A stretch of 64,000 nucleotides of DNA from assembly GCA_012103535.1 (NCBI GenBank), contig WLWQ01000004.1, forward strand, positions 124,001 through 188,000. The letters run 5' to 3'. Position 1 is the first letter of the stretch, and each line of letters opens with the position of its first letter. The stretch is from Pseudomonadales bacterium (GTDB lineage Bacteria > Pseudomonadota > Gammaproteobacteria > Pseudomonadales > Pseudohongiellaceae). A model generated the notes under the pieces. It did no database searches and was not told the DNA's origin. It saw nothing but the letters and a program-made list of their open reading frames with translations. This document shows positions 52,909-62,243 of the stretch, piece after piece. Made by a program: the position numbers and the translations under genes.

Positions 52909-53910
52909 CTAGTCATTGGCACTTGCTTCTGCTGCCAATCTTTCCTCGACACGGTGGCCAGACAGAATGTTATACATGCCGTAGTTGCCTTCGTGACATG
53001 CATACTCATAAATTTTGTCAGGAGATCCGTCAAAAATTATTTCTCGTGTGTAAGATGCAGAAAAATTACCAGGATCGTTTGAAGAAAACTGATATTGCAA
53101 AGCATTGTCACCAATGCGTGTCAGTCTTTCGACATTAACCTTCTCTACGGTACGTGGACTGCTACTGCTTGCTTCAGAGTAATTCGTAGTTTCGACAACC
53201 AGTGTGTCACCTTCCCACCAGCCTCGCGAATCTCCATGCCAGAGTTTCACACTTTCGTTTAAGTGTGGTTTATCTACTATAGGGATGATGCGAACGTCGT
53301 GCGCCATTTCCTGAATAATGGCAACGGTTTCTTTCGATTGCACTATTTGCCAGTAGCTATTGTAACCAGAACTCAGGCGTGGAGCACCAAAACTAAGGCA
53401 GCGTTCACCTAAGGGTCGATCTTCCCAAGTGTCGGCGGGATGTAAGCGGCGGTGTTCGGCCAAGTCACGGGAAGCGGCAATGGCTTCTTCAGTGCGTGGA
53501 GGAAATTTGCCTGTGGGAGGATCGGTAATCTGGGAAGTACGTCGATGGATGGTACGTTCAGCCATCCACTGCGAGTCGTAATTGCCAGTCGATGGATCGT
53601 AAGAATTAATTTCGCCTTCAAAAATCGCTGAAATCACACCTTCACCGAACAAGGCATCTGCTCCTGCGTCTTCAATATCTTGTAATCCGGCGCGCAAAAA
53701 GGTGATGTCATCATCGGTTAAAAATTCTTTGTCGCCAAACACATCAGGTCTTTCTACTGGAGTAATCGTGTTATTTTCCCAAACTCCCTGCAGATTAGGG
53801 TGGCCATCGACGGTTCTGGGTACTTCATAATCCCCGTTCTGTGCATGTAAAGGCGCAATAAGGAAAAGGCTAGCGAGGAAGACGCTGCAAACTCTTGCTG
53901 TTGTTTTCAT
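52909..53910 (-). CDS. secreted protein, 'GHPNLQGVW' family, subtype B copy 2
   Basis: 333 residues with Sec signal ending at 'LHAQN'. Same landmarks as the copy at 32763: 'DGHPNLQGVWENNTITPVERPDVFG', 'SYDPSTGNYDSQWMAERTIHRRTSQI', 'LSSGYNSYWQIVQSK', 'HLNESVKLWHGDSRGWW', 'YEYACHEGNYGMYN'. It is longer in the middle (an extra 'AASRDLAEHRRLHPADTW'). The two subtype B genes lie about 20 kb apart on the same strand. Unknown function; periplasmic. 196 bp upstream no clear promoter. Confidence 0.8.
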   Translation of the reverse strand: MKTTARVCSVFLASLFLIAPLHAQNGDYEVPRTVDGHPNLQGVWENNTITPVERPDVFGDKEFLTDDDITFLRAGLQDIEDAGADALFGEGVISAIFEGEINSYDPSTGNYDSQWMAERTIHRRTSQITDPPTGKFPPRTEEAIAASRDLAEHRRLHPADTWEDRPLGERCLSFGAPRLSSGYNSYWQIVQSKETVAIIQEMAHDVRIIPIVDKPHLNESVKLWHGDSRGWWEGDTLVVETTNYSEASSSSPRTVEKVNVERLTRIGDNALQYQFSSNDPGNFSASYTREIIFDGSPDKIYEYACHEGNYGMYNILSGHRVEERLAAEASAND

Positions 53911-54106
53911 GAAGCGTTACCTATTAAGGTGGATGTGATATTCGTTTGTTTCAACTCGACCGAAGTTTACCAAAGAATCAACGTGTTAGCCTCGTCCGTT
54001 CGTCGGGTTTGAATTTATTTTTGCTTCTACTCATTGTGTAATACACTGTTCAACCTTAGAGTAATATTTAGAATTTATTTTTAATAAAAACAAAGGCTTA
54101 CTTACT

Positions 54107-55138
54107 ATGAATGCGATTCTTAAGCGGTCCATTTCTACGCTCGGCATACTGATTTTAGGAATTCTTAGCAGCACAGCGATTGCGGCTGATCGATGGCCAG
54201 CTGAACCGCCAACAGAACCTCCTGCGGATTGGGGACCAGTTTCAGCTAATTTTGAAGAAATTGACTATCCCTATCCGGTGAATTTCTTAAAACTTCGCCG
54301 CTTCGATCAAGACATGAACCTGGCTTACATGGATGTAGCACCCACCGGGCGATCCAATGGCCAGACTATATTCTGGCAACACGGCATGAATTTCTATTCC
54401 GAAGCGTATACGCCTACGCTTAAGGCGCTGGCAGCGGAAGGTTTTCGAATTATTGCCGTTGATCGTATTGGCTATGGCAAGTCTTCCAAGCCTGTAATCC
54501 CCTATAACTTTAATTTCGTCGCCGCCAATATGAAGGCGCTTTTAGACGAATTAAATGTCGATGAAGTAGCTCTTGTGGGCCATTCCATGGGAGGCATGGT
54601 AGTTAGCCGATTTGCCATGCTCTATCCAGATATTACCTCCCACGTGGTCATGGTGAACCAAATTGGTTTGACCGATCAACGGCAAGGGCGACCCTGGAAC
54701 GATCCTTATGGCGCAGATTTGGCACCAGCAAGTTATCGAGGAATTCTGGCAGGGCATCGACGCTATTTTCCTGAAGCCTGGCCACCAGCACATTTAGAGT
54801 TTGTGCGCCGGCAATATGGACAAACACTTAGTGGCGAATGGCCGCGGCTAACGATGGTTAGAAGACTTCAGGGCGGCATGCTCTATAACGATCCGGTGGT
54901 TTATGACTGGCAACACATTGATTCCAAGGCACTAGTGTTGGGTGGCGAAGAAGATGGATTGGTAGCAGATTTTCCTACTCTGGCTCATAACGTCGCAGAT
55001 CAATTGCAGAATTCAGCCATTTTGCTTTATCCAGGTATTGGACATGCACCGCAAATTGAAATTCCAGATCAGTTTCACACTGATCTTGTGCGATTTTTAA
55101 GGTCTGATCCAGACGAGCCGGCGAGTGATTGGAAGTAG
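54107..55138 (+). CDS. secreted alpha/beta hydrolase
   Basis: 343 residues with Sec signal ending at 'AIAAD'. Alpha/beta fold with oxyanion 'WQHGMNFYS', nucleophile Ser in 'GHSMGG' (near residue 162), acid in 'LGGEEDGLV' and His in 'GIGHAPQIE'. Related to epoxide hydrolase and haloperoxidase-type esterases; no specific substrate. A quinoprotein dehydrogenase gene follows after 35 bp, in the same direction, so the two may act in one periplasmic degradation step (hydrolysis then oxidation of an alcohol). Confidence 0.88.
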   Translation: MNAILKRSISTLGILILGILSSTAIAADRWPAEPPTEPPADWGPVSANFEEIDYPYPVNFLKLRRFDQDMNLAYMDVAPTGRSNGQTIFWQHGMNFYSEAYTPTLKALAAEGFRIIAVDRIGYGKSSKPVIPYNFNFVAANMKALLDELNVDEVALVGHSMGGMVVSRFAMLYPDITSHVVMVNQIGLTDQRQGRPWNDPYGADLAPASYRGILAGHRRYFPEAWPPAHLEFVRRQYGQTLSGEWPRLTMVRRLQGGMLYNDPVVYDWQHIDSKALVLGGEEDGLVADFPTLAHNVADQLQNSAILLYPGIGHAPQIEIPDQFHTDLVRFLRSDPDEPASDWK

Positions 55139-55173
55139 CTGAATAATTAAAAACCTCTAAAGAGGGCTCTCAA

Positions 55174-57315
55174 ATGAAGCCAATGCAAGGTCGAGAAATA
55201 TTCAAGCTTGGGCTGGTAACGGTAGCGTTGTTGTTAAGCAATGTACTGCAGGCACAAGTTACCCAAGGCACTGAAAATGGTGAGTGGCGCTACATCGGCG
55301 GAACTATTGGTCACATCAAATATTCACCCCTGAACCAGATCAATCGCGATAATTTTAATGATTTGGAACAGGCCTGGGTTTGGCGCACGGACAATTTCGG
55401 TCCCAATCCGGATTACTTTTCCCGTTCCACGCCAATCTACGTAGACGGTATTTTATATACCGTGGCGACCCCAAGGCGTCAGGTTATTGCGCTTGATCCG
55501 GCAACCGGAGAAACACTCTGGACCTTTAGAGAACCAGAAACCATTCGTCATCAAAGATCGCCCCGCCAGGCCTATGGCAAGGGAGTCACCTATGGCGAGA
55601 TAGATGGAAAAGGAGTGATCTATATAACCACACCTGGGTTCTTTCTCTGGGCATTGGATGCCAAAACTGGAAGACCGCTAGAGAATTGGGGTGGTGCGTT
55701 TCCGGTAGGTGGATTTCCCGAGACTGGTGTTATCGATCTAATCCCTTACCTGGTTGATGACTGGGGACCCTGGCAGGATTATGTTGTAGGCGGTGGAGAA
55801 TACGATCCTGATTACGGAATTCCCCGTGAGCTGGGAATGGTTACCGCTTCCGCGCCTCCCATCATTGTTAATGGTGTCTTAGTTGTATTAGTTGGTCACC
55901 AACCAAGCTATGGCCAAACTAGAATTGAAAATGTCCCAGGTGACATTATGGGATTCGATATGGCCACCGGTGAAAGGTTGTGGAAATTCCATGTCATACC
56001 CCGCCCTGGCGAAGTAGGACATGAAACCTGGCACAACGATGCCTGGCGATTCTCCGGTGATATGTCTACATGGGCTCCAGCCTCTGCTGATCCAGAACTA
56101 GGATTAGTGTATCTGGTTACCAATGCTTCCACCGTGCAGTCTTATGCCGGGCATAGACCAGGAGATAATTTATTTGGTGGAAGTTTGCTGGCACTCGATG
56201 TGCAGACGGGCGAACGCCGCTGGCACTTTCAAATTCATCGCAGTGATCAATGGAATTATGATTTACCGACGCCTCCATTACTGATGGACCTGACGATTGA
56301 TGGTCAACAAATTCCAGCAGCTATTCAAAACACCAAGCAAGGATTAGTCTTCGCTTTTAATCGGGCCACAGGTGAACCTATCTGGCCGATTGAAGATAGG
56401 CCGGTCATACAAACAGAAGTTCCTGGCAACTATACCTCGCCAACTCAGCCTTTCCCCACCTGGCCTGAGCCAGTCGATACGATAATTGTCGATGGTCTAA
56501 CGGAAGATTATCTTATTGATTACACGCCGGAACTCAGGGAACAAGCTTCAACCATTCTGAACGGTTATCGTACCGGTGGACTCTATGTACCAGCTTTACC
56601 AAACACCTATGAAGGTGAATTCGTTAACAATGCTGGTTGCCTCGGAGGCGGAAACATAATTTCTCACCCACCAGCCGCTGATCCTACTATGGGGATTATG
56701 TACAACTCTCACCGTCGCAATTGTTTTGCGCCAGGCTTCATGCGCCCAACGAATGGTGTCGATCGTGATAATCCAAATTATCCCGAGCCAGGTGAAGGCG
56801 GGGCGACTCCCAACAGCACGCCAACCACTGGCACAACGGTAGTTGGTTGGTTGCCTGGCGGAGGTGGTGGACTCGGAACCATCGATGGATTGCCTATTTA
56901 TAAACGGATGAATAATCAGCTTACGGCCTACCAGATGAATTCAGGCGATAAAATGTTCTCTGTACCAGTGGGACAAACTCCAGCTGAATATGATAACCAC
57001 CCTCTGTTGCAGAATATCGATGTGCCCAATGTCGGTGGCGTCGGTTGGTCAATTCAAATCGTTGCCGGAGATCTGTTAGTGCAAACACGAGCTTTGAGCG
57101 AAGGCATGGCACAAATGGAGCCAGATGCACCACTTACCCTCAATGCCAGAGACAAAATGTCTGGAGAAGTGGTAGGTTCGGTTCCATTACCAGCGCCTGG
57201 ACAATACGGCATGATGACTTATATGCATCGCGATAAGCAGTATATCGTCGTGCAAATAGGCAGCTCACGAGTCGATTATCCTGGAGCGCTGGTTGCTTAC
57301 CGATTGCCAAATTAG
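55174..57315 (+). CDS. PQQ-dependent dehydrogenase, quinoprotein glucose dehydrogenase-like
   Basis: 713 residues, Sec signal ending at 'VLQAQ'. Propeller blades: 'IALDPATGETLWTF', 'LWALDAKTGRPLENWGGAF', 'GFDMATGERLWKFH', 'LALDVQTGERRWHFQIH', 'AFNRATGEPIWPIED'. The 'SRSTPIYVDGILYTVATPRRQ' and 'KGVTYGEIDGKGVIYITTP' blocks follow the membrane/soluble glucose dehydrogenase type, although no membrane domain is present. No CXXCH haem motif. Acceptor would be a separate cytochrome. Terminator downstream. Confidence 0.9.
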   Translation: MKPMQGREIFKLGLVTVALLLSNVLQAQVTQGTENGEWRYIGGTIGHIKYSPLNQINRDNFNDLEQAWVWRTDNFGPNPDYFSRSTPIYVDGILYTVATPRRQVIALDPATGETLWTFREPETIRHQRSPRQAYGKGVTYGEIDGKGVIYITTPGFFLWALDAKTGRPLENWGGAFPVGGFPETGVIDLIPYLVDDWGPWQDYVVGGGEYDPDYGIPRELGMVTASAPPIIVNGVLVVLVGHQPSYGQTRIENVPGDIMGFDMATGERLWKFHVIPRPGEVGHETWHNDAWRFSGDMSTWAPASADPELGLVYLVTNASTVQSYAGHRPGDNLFGGSLLALDVQTGERRWHFQIHRSDQWNYDLPTPPLLMDLTIDGQQIPAAIQNTKQGLVFAFNRATGEPIWPIEDRPVIQTEVPGNYTSPTQPFPTWPEPVDTIIVDGLTEDYLIDYTPELREQASTILNGYRTGGLYVPALPNTYEGEFVNNAGCLGGGNIISHPPAADPTMGIMYNSHRRNCFAPGFMRPTNGVDRDNPNYPEPGEGGATPNSTPTTGTTVVGWLPGGGGGLGTIDGLPIYKRMNNQLTAYQMNSGDKMFSVPVGQTPAEYDNHPLLQNIDVPNVGGVGWSIQIVAGDLLVQTRALSEGMAQMEPDAPLTLNARDKMSGEVVGSVPLPAPGQYGMMTYMHRDKQYIVVQIGSSRVDYPGALVAYRLPN

Positions 57316-57332
57316 TACTACTTGAAAGCAAT

Positions 57333-57361
57333 AAGGGTCCAAAATTGGACCCTTTTTTATT
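57333..57361 (+). terminator. rho-independent terminator after the quinoprotein gene
   Basis: AAGGGTCCAA (57333-57342) pairs with TTGGACCCTT (57345-57354) followed by TTTTAT. Confidence 0.85.
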
Positions 57362-57412
57362 GCCTGCCGATAACAGAAACTGAAGAAAGTTAGAAGTTCT
57401 TAAGGAACATCC

Positions 57413-58039
57413 ATGGATAATATTGCAGCTGTATTTGAATTTGTAATCCAGTCCATCTTTGCTGAAGCATTCGCAATGACTTTTCTTTTGGGTTTTGTTC
57501 TGTTCCTGGTAGGAGTATTGCTTTTCGGATTGTTTGTCTTATCGAGGGTGCTTGGGGAAAGAATACAAGGAAAAGTAGCAGGTGCTGTTATACATAAAAG
57601 AGTTAAGACTAAAACCATTGACGGCGAGCGGAAAGAAGTCATTAAGGAAACGCTCTATCCAGTTTTCGAATATCAGAGATCCGATGGAACCTTGCATAAA
57701 GAAAGGGCAAGTGAAGGGGGAACGTCTACCTTAAAGTATAAAACTGGACAGGATGTCAATCTGATCTTGCGTGAAGACGATGGCTATGACGCCGATAACT
57801 ATGGTGCGCTGTATCTGGGACTAATTTTTCTGGCGATAGGCTTGGTATTCATGGTTCAAGTCGGCAGTATGGCTTCCGCATTTGGCATGGGAATTCTCTC
57901 ACTTGTTTTGGTAATCATAGCCAGAATAGCTGTTGCGTTTCAGTCGAAGGCGCGTAGAAACAAGAAAGCAGAGAAAAAGAAATACACTAAAGAATTTGAT
58001 CTTGCCGATTTAAAACCTATCGAAGAATTTCAAGTCTAA
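57413..58039 (+). CDS. DUF3592-like membrane protein
   Basis: 208 residues. Two N-terminal hydrophobic segments (residues 5-45) flank a small beta-rich domain ('RKEVIKETLYPVFEYQRSDGTLHKERASEG... YKTGQDVNLILREDDG'), as in DUF3592 proteins, followed by two more segments and a basic, charged tail. AAGGA ribosome site 6 bases upstream. The next gene starts 16 bp later. Function unknown. Confidence 0.75.
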   Translation: MDNIAAVFEFVIQSIFAEAFAMTFLLGFVLFLVGVLLFGLFVLSRVLGERIQGKVAGAVIHKRVKTKTIDGERKEVIKETLYPVFEYQRSDGTLHKERASEGGTSTLKYKTGQDVNLILREDDGYDADNYGALYLGLIFLAIGLVFMVQVGSMASAFGMGILSLVLVIIARIAVAFQSKARRNKKAEKKKYTKEFDLADLKPIEEFQV

Positions 58040-58055
58040 TTTTTAAGATATAAAA

Positions 58056-58790
58056 ATGGCGAAACCGTTTCTAATTATTCAATTACGTCCCGAAGATGAG
58101 ACTGCTGACAATGAGTTTGCGTCCATAAAGCATTATGGGGGATTGAAAGACAGTGAAGTAAGAAGAGTGAGAGCTGAGAAATCCGGACTTCCAGTAATAT
58201 CCTTAAACGAATACTCAGGAATAATCGTTGGAGGTAGTCCTTTCAATGTTAGTACGCCCCAAGGGGAAAAATCGGAAATTCAAAAGAAAGTAGAGGATGA
58301 TTTTCATCGCTTGTTCGATGATGTCGTACAGGATGATTTTCCTTTTCTTGGTTGTTGTTCCGGCAATGGTCTTTTAGGAAGCTATTGCGGATCAGCGATT
58401 TCAACGAAATTCGGGGAACCTGTGGGCGCAACAAACATCGATATAACCGAAGTCGGAAAAACTGATCCGTTATTGCTTGGATTCCCTGAATCTATTCGAG
58501 TGTTACTAGGACACAAAGAAGCTTGCGATAAACTTCCTCCCGGTTGTGAATTGCTGGCCACCAACGCCAGTTGTCCTGTGCAAATGTTTCGTTTAAAAAA
58601 CAACATATATGCAACTCAGTTTCATCCCGAGGGAGACGCGGAAGGGTTTATCGTTCGCATCCACGTCTACAAAGATTATGGATATTTTCCTCCGGAATCG
58701 GCGCAGGATTTAATTTCTGCGGTGGAGCATGAACATACTCCGGAAGCGCAGTCTATTCTCAAGCGTTTCGTCGATCGGTTTAGAATTTAA
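58056..58790 (+). CDS. class I glutamine amidotransferase
   Basis: 244 residues, cytoplasmic. Cysteine nucleophile in 'FLGCCSGNGLLG' (near residue 104) and His-Glu of the triad in 'QFHPEGD' match GuaA-like class I amidotransferases. Stand-alone proteins of this kind (GMP-synthase-like) may hydrolyse gamma-glutamyl compounds or pass ammonia to a partner. It probably shares a transcript with the DUF3592-like gene. The 290 bp that follow hold only an AGCTAT...ATAGCT hairpin near 58937 and no gene. Confidence 0.85.
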   Translation: MAKPFLIIQLRPEDETADNEFASIKHYGGLKDSEVRRVRAEKSGLPVISLNEYSGIIVGGSPFNVSTPQGEKSEIQKKVEDDFHRLFDDVVQDDFPFLGCCSGNGLLGSYCGSAISTKFGEPVGATNIDITEVGKTDPLLLGFPESIRVLLGHKEACDKLPPGCELLATNASCPVQMFRLKNNIYATQFHPEGDAEGFIVRIHVYKDYGYFPPESAQDLISAVEHEHTPEAQSILKRFVDRFRI

Positions 58791-59080
58791 CTAGTTGTTG
58801 GAGTAAATCTTTCCCGCTATACCAAATAAATTCTCTTTGTGTTTGTCGTTTGCTTCAAAATCGTCCGGGAGTAGTCTGAGCTACTAGAAATTGAATTTGC
58901 AAAAAGAATAAAACATTAAAAAACAACAGGTTAAAGCTATTTCAGATAGCTCTATTCCTTGTTTTCTTAAGTGCTGAATGCCTACCCCATAACGCACAGA
59001 TTGGTGAAATTCTATATTCAAATTTTAGATATAGGTCTATATTACTAAAAGGATTTTTGAAAATTTAAAGTGTTCTTTCT

Positions 59081-60577
59081 ATGTATGGTTCCTTCTTTTT
59101 GATGTCAGTGTTTGATTTGATCATCGTTTCAACGGTGATATTCGCCTGCGTCAAACTGTACCAAGACAGATCTAAACTGCAGGTAGCCCGGCGCGGGGTC
59201 TATTTACTGTCTCTTGGATTATTATTGTTTGGGGGAGTCTACTTATTTGATTTGTTTCTGATGTGGATAGCACCAAGCATCATCACGATGCAAGTGGCAA
59301 TGAGCTGGATGGATCAACTGCATTTGGAATTCCATTGGATCGTTTCGCTTATAGCAGTTTTATGCATAGCCAGTGGCACTGGGATTATTGTTAATTCGCT
59401 TCTACATGTTGAGGAAAAACTTAGGACTGAGATTGAAGAGCGGCAGATATCAGAAGGGGAAAAGCAGACGTTGGTAGCGCAGCTATATCACAATCAGAAA
59501 ATAGAAGCCTTAGGAACATTGGCAGGAGGTATCGCCCACGACTTTAACAACATTATCACCGTCATACTAAACAATGCGGAGATGATGAAAATTAAGAAAG
59601 AACAAAATATTGATACTGAAGATTCTATTAACAATATTATTAAAAGCAGTGAAAGGGCGGCAGGTCTGGTAAAACAGATATTGACCTACAGTCGCATGGA
59701 GTCGGTGGCGTTACAGCCTATTAACCTGAGCAAAGAAGTTAAAGCGGCGCTGGCAATGGTACGGGCAAGCATTCCTAAGAATGTGAATATTACTACAGAT
59801 CTTGATGAGGATATTCCTCTGATTTCTGGTGATGCAACGCAGATTTCCCAGATAGTCATCAATCTCTGCACTAATGCGAATCACGCAATCGGGGAGCATG
59901 CAGGAGAAATCAAGGTAAAAGTTAAGCCTCTGAATTCAGGAAGTTCGGAATTCGTTCTTCTGACTATAGAAGATGATGGTTGCGGTATTGATGCCGAATG
60001 TTTGGGTCGTATCTTTGATCCATTCTTCACTACAAAAGAAGTTGACAAAGGTACAGGCTTGGGGCTCTCAGCAGTTCATGGAATTGTAGAGAATCATAAT
60101 GCAAACATATCGGTGAAGAGTGACCTCGATAAAGGATCTGAGTTTTCGATCAAGTTTCCGCTTTCTGAAAACATGCAGTCAGTAGCGCCCGTAATTGCAA
60201 TTCCAGATGTAAGAAAAAATGGAAACATACTTTTAGTAGAGGACGACACCGAGATTGGAGACCTCTACAAGCAGCATCTCCTGAGTAAAGGTCATCAAGT
60301 CACCTACTGCGTCAGTGGCGACGCCGCGTTAGAAACCTTTGCGTCAAAACCTGGTGCTTACGACCTGGTAATTACCAATCAGGCGATGCCGGCTTTAACT
60401 GGTAAACAGCTTGCCGAAAAAGTACTGAGTCTCAGGCCTGAAATACCTATAATTCTGATGACTGGATACAGTGATGATATTACTGAGGAAGGTGCGGAAG
60501 AATTGGGCATCAAAAATTTTCTGTTCAAGCCGGTGGGATTTAAAGAGTTAGACGCAAGCGTTGCTCGTTGTCTTTAG
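59081..60577 (+). CDS. hybrid sensor histidine kinase with a receiver lacking the phospho-Asp
   Basis: 498 residues. Four hydrophobic segments occupy residues 8-107. Kinase core: His153 in 'GGIAHDFNN', N-box 'NLCTNANHA' (261-269), G1 'EDDGCGID' (297-304), F-box 'FDPFFTTK' and G2 'GTGLGLS' (324-330), so it should autophosphorylate. The C-terminal receiver keeps 'LLVEDD' (384-389), Thr461 and Lys483, but the acceptor position reads Asn433 ('LVITNQAMP', normally LVITDQ). Phosphotransfer to its own receiver is thus unlikely; the two regulators on the opposite strand are natural partners. Confidence 0.9.
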   Translation: MYGSFFLMSVFDLIIVSTVIFACVKLYQDRSKLQVARRGVYLLSLGLLLFGGVYLFDLFLMWIAPSIITMQVAMSWMDQLHLEFHWIVSLIAVLCIASGTGIIVNSLLHVEEKLRTEIEERQISEGEKQTLVAQLYHNQKIEALGTLAGGIAHDFNNIITVILNNAEMMKIKKEQNIDTEDSINNIIKSSERAAGLVKQILTYSRMESVALQPINLSKEVKAALAMVRASIPKNVNITTDLDEDIPLISGDATQISQIVINLCTNANHAIGEHAGEIKVKVKPLNSGSSEFVLLTIEDDGCGIDAECLGRIFDPFFTTKEVDKGTGLGLSAVHGIVENHNANISVKSDLDKGSEFSIKFPLSENMQSVAPVIAIPDVRKNGNILLVEDDTEIGDLYKQHLLSKGHQVTYCVSGDAALETFASKPGAYDLVITNQAMPALTGKQLAEKVLSLRPEIPIILMTGYSDDITEEGAEELGIKNFLFKPVGFKELDASVARCL

Positions 60578-60589
60578 AGAACAAGAGCG

Positions 60590-61021
60590 CTAATACTCAG
60601 CACTCTTAGCGAATAAATCACTCAACTCCTCTCTTTGTTTCAAGAAATTCAAATATTCATTTGAGATTGGCTTTGTAGTTATATCTAGAATGGCTGGATG
60701 ATTTTTCGCCCTTTCTATATCGTCCACTGTGTTAGTAGCAGACAGTAAAACAATAACAGGCGAGGGTGTGTACTTTTCCATGATAGGTGCGATTGCATCC
60801 AGAAATTCCCAGCCTGACATCTCAGGCATATGAATATCTAGAAGAATCAAATCGGGGAGATTAGGAGAAGGAGCGACAATCAAATCCTGCAAATAGGAAA
60901 GGGCGTCCCTGCCATTACTTTTTCCAATAAACTCGGAGCAGAATTGTACGTCTTCAAGATGTGCCCTCATCAATATTTGACTTGAGCGATCATCATCAAT
61001 TGCTAACACAATTGGACCCAT
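60590..61021 (-). CDS. CheY-like response regulator
   Basis: 143 residues from ATG 61021 (or TTG 61084, which adds 21 residues). Receiver domain: 'VLAIDDDRSS', phospho-Asp in 'LILLDIHMPEMSGW', Thr/Ser switch 'VLLSATN' and Lys in 'ITTKPIS'. No output domain, so it acts by protein contact. It is convergent to the histidine kinase (12 bp), which may phosphorylate it. No Shine-Dalgarno supports either start. Confidence 0.85.
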   Translation of the reverse strand: MGPIVLAIDDDRSSQILMRAHLEDVQFCSEFIGKSNGRDALSYLQDLIVAPSPNLPDLILLDIHMPEMSGWEFLDAIAPIMEKYTPSPVIVLLSATNTVDDIERAKNHPAILDITTKPISNEYLNFLKQREELSDLFAKSAEY

Positions 61022-61206
61022 AGCACAGACCAGAAATTTATAGGCCTTTTTGTCCAGACCCTTATTAATTGAAATAGGGAACAACTATCTACTCGTCAAT
61101 TGCTCCCATAATCTGCGGGGGATTGTAGGTTGAATTCCTACAGAAAACTTTGAACTACTTCTCGGTTTGGGAAGGGTGCTAAAAAAGGCAATAAGTCCTG
61201 CTGAGA

Positions 61207-61863
61207 CTAACTAGCTTGGGCGCCACCACGATAAATGGCGATCAAATCAGCAAGAGATTTGGCATGCAGCTTACTCATTAGATTGGCTCTATGAAACTCC
61301 ACTGTGCTTACGACGATTGAAAGCTCTTTCGAGATCATCTTGTTGGTAAAACCTAGACTGAGTAATTCGAGAACTTGCTTTTCTCTTGCTGTCAGAGCGC
61401 CAATACGGTCATCTCGCTCTTTCTGGCGTTCGACCTCTTGAGAAACAACCTTGTTTTCTTCAATCGCTGCATTGATGCTTTGATAAAGTTCAGAAGAACT
61501 AAAGGGTTTTTGCAGAAACTCGTGAGCACCAGATTTCATTGCTTTTACTACATGGCGGAATTCACTGTCGCCACTCATAAAGACAATAGGAATATGAGCA
61601 TCGCGGCGAGCCAGTTCTTCTTGCACATCTAATCCCGACATACCGCCAGGCATGTGATTATCCAGGAGTACACAGGATTGATCAGAAAAATTAGGGAGTT
61701 CTAGGAATCGTTCGCCTGACTCATAAATCACTGTGTCAAATCCTTCGCGCGCAAGTAATTTAGTCGTAACTTCGGCTTGTTCGAGGTTATCGTCGACTAT
61801 GTAGACCAGAGGTTTTTTTGGCATTAGATTACTGACGCTAGCTGAGTATATTTCAGAATTCAT
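61207..61863 (-). CDS. FixJ/NarL-type response regulator (receiver + LuxR HTH)
   Basis: 218 residues from ATG 61863, preceded by AAGGA at 7 bases; the longer frame from TTG 61884 has no site. Receiver: 'VYIVDDNLEQ', phospho-Asp in 'CVLLDNHMPGG', 'VFMSGDSEF' and Lys in 'FLQKPFS'. LuxR-type helix-turn-helix: 'LTAREKQVLELLSLGFTNKMISKELSIVVSTVEFHRANLMSKL'-type region (landmarks only). It should bind DNA when phosphorylated. It lies 359 bp upstream of the opposite-facing quinoprotein gene at 62244, a likely target together with its own gene. Confidence 0.9.
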   Translation of the reverse strand: MNSEIYSASVSNLMPKKPLVYIVDDNLEQAEVTTKLLAREGFDTVIYESGERFLELPNFSDQSCVLLDNHMPGGMSGLDVQEELARRDAHIPIVFMSGDSEFRHVVKAMKSGAHEFLQKPFSSSELYQSINAAIEENKVVSQEVERQKERDDRIGALTAREKQVLELLSLGFTNKMISKELSIVVSTVEFHRANLMSKLHAKSLADLIAIYRGGAQAS

Positions 61864-62243
61864 TTGGCGATCCTTGCAAATCAAAAATACACAGTTGGAG
61901 GGATTCTACAGATTGTAGTTGCTCTGGATACTGCGGTTGATCAACAGGTATTTTCTGTGATCTTTTGCCTTGTCCAAATCCAGCTATGTAATTGTATTTA
62001 TTACTTAATTTTGCTCTCAAACCGATGATCCGATATCGGCTTACCTAGTAATAAGACTAGCTCAGGATAAACGGCAATTCTCACAAAATATCGATTAATT
62101 ACGTGCATAGTCTCTAATCCTGTATTTACGTGCTGCTATTTAGCGTAAATCTTCGATAGCTCTGTTAAATATCTTTGAGTTTTTAGCCGTAGTGCCGCAA
62201 CATCGGCGCTGAATCGTGGCAATTTTATTGGAGAGGGGGAGAA
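61864..62243. promoter_or_regulatory. divergent intergenic region with repeated TTACGTGC
   Basis: This 380-bp gap between the FixJ-type regulator and the quinoprotein gene contains TTACGTGC at 62099-62106 and again at 62126-62133 (27 bp apart), and the dyad ATTTA-GCG-TAAAT at 62138-62150. Spacing near 2.5 helical turns is only suggestive of an operator; no gene or RNA is visible. Confidence 0.4.

Noticed and set aside
58935-58960. AGCTAT-AGATAGCT hairpin in the gap before the histidine kinase
   Set aside because: Short stem, no T run and no known riboswitch features.
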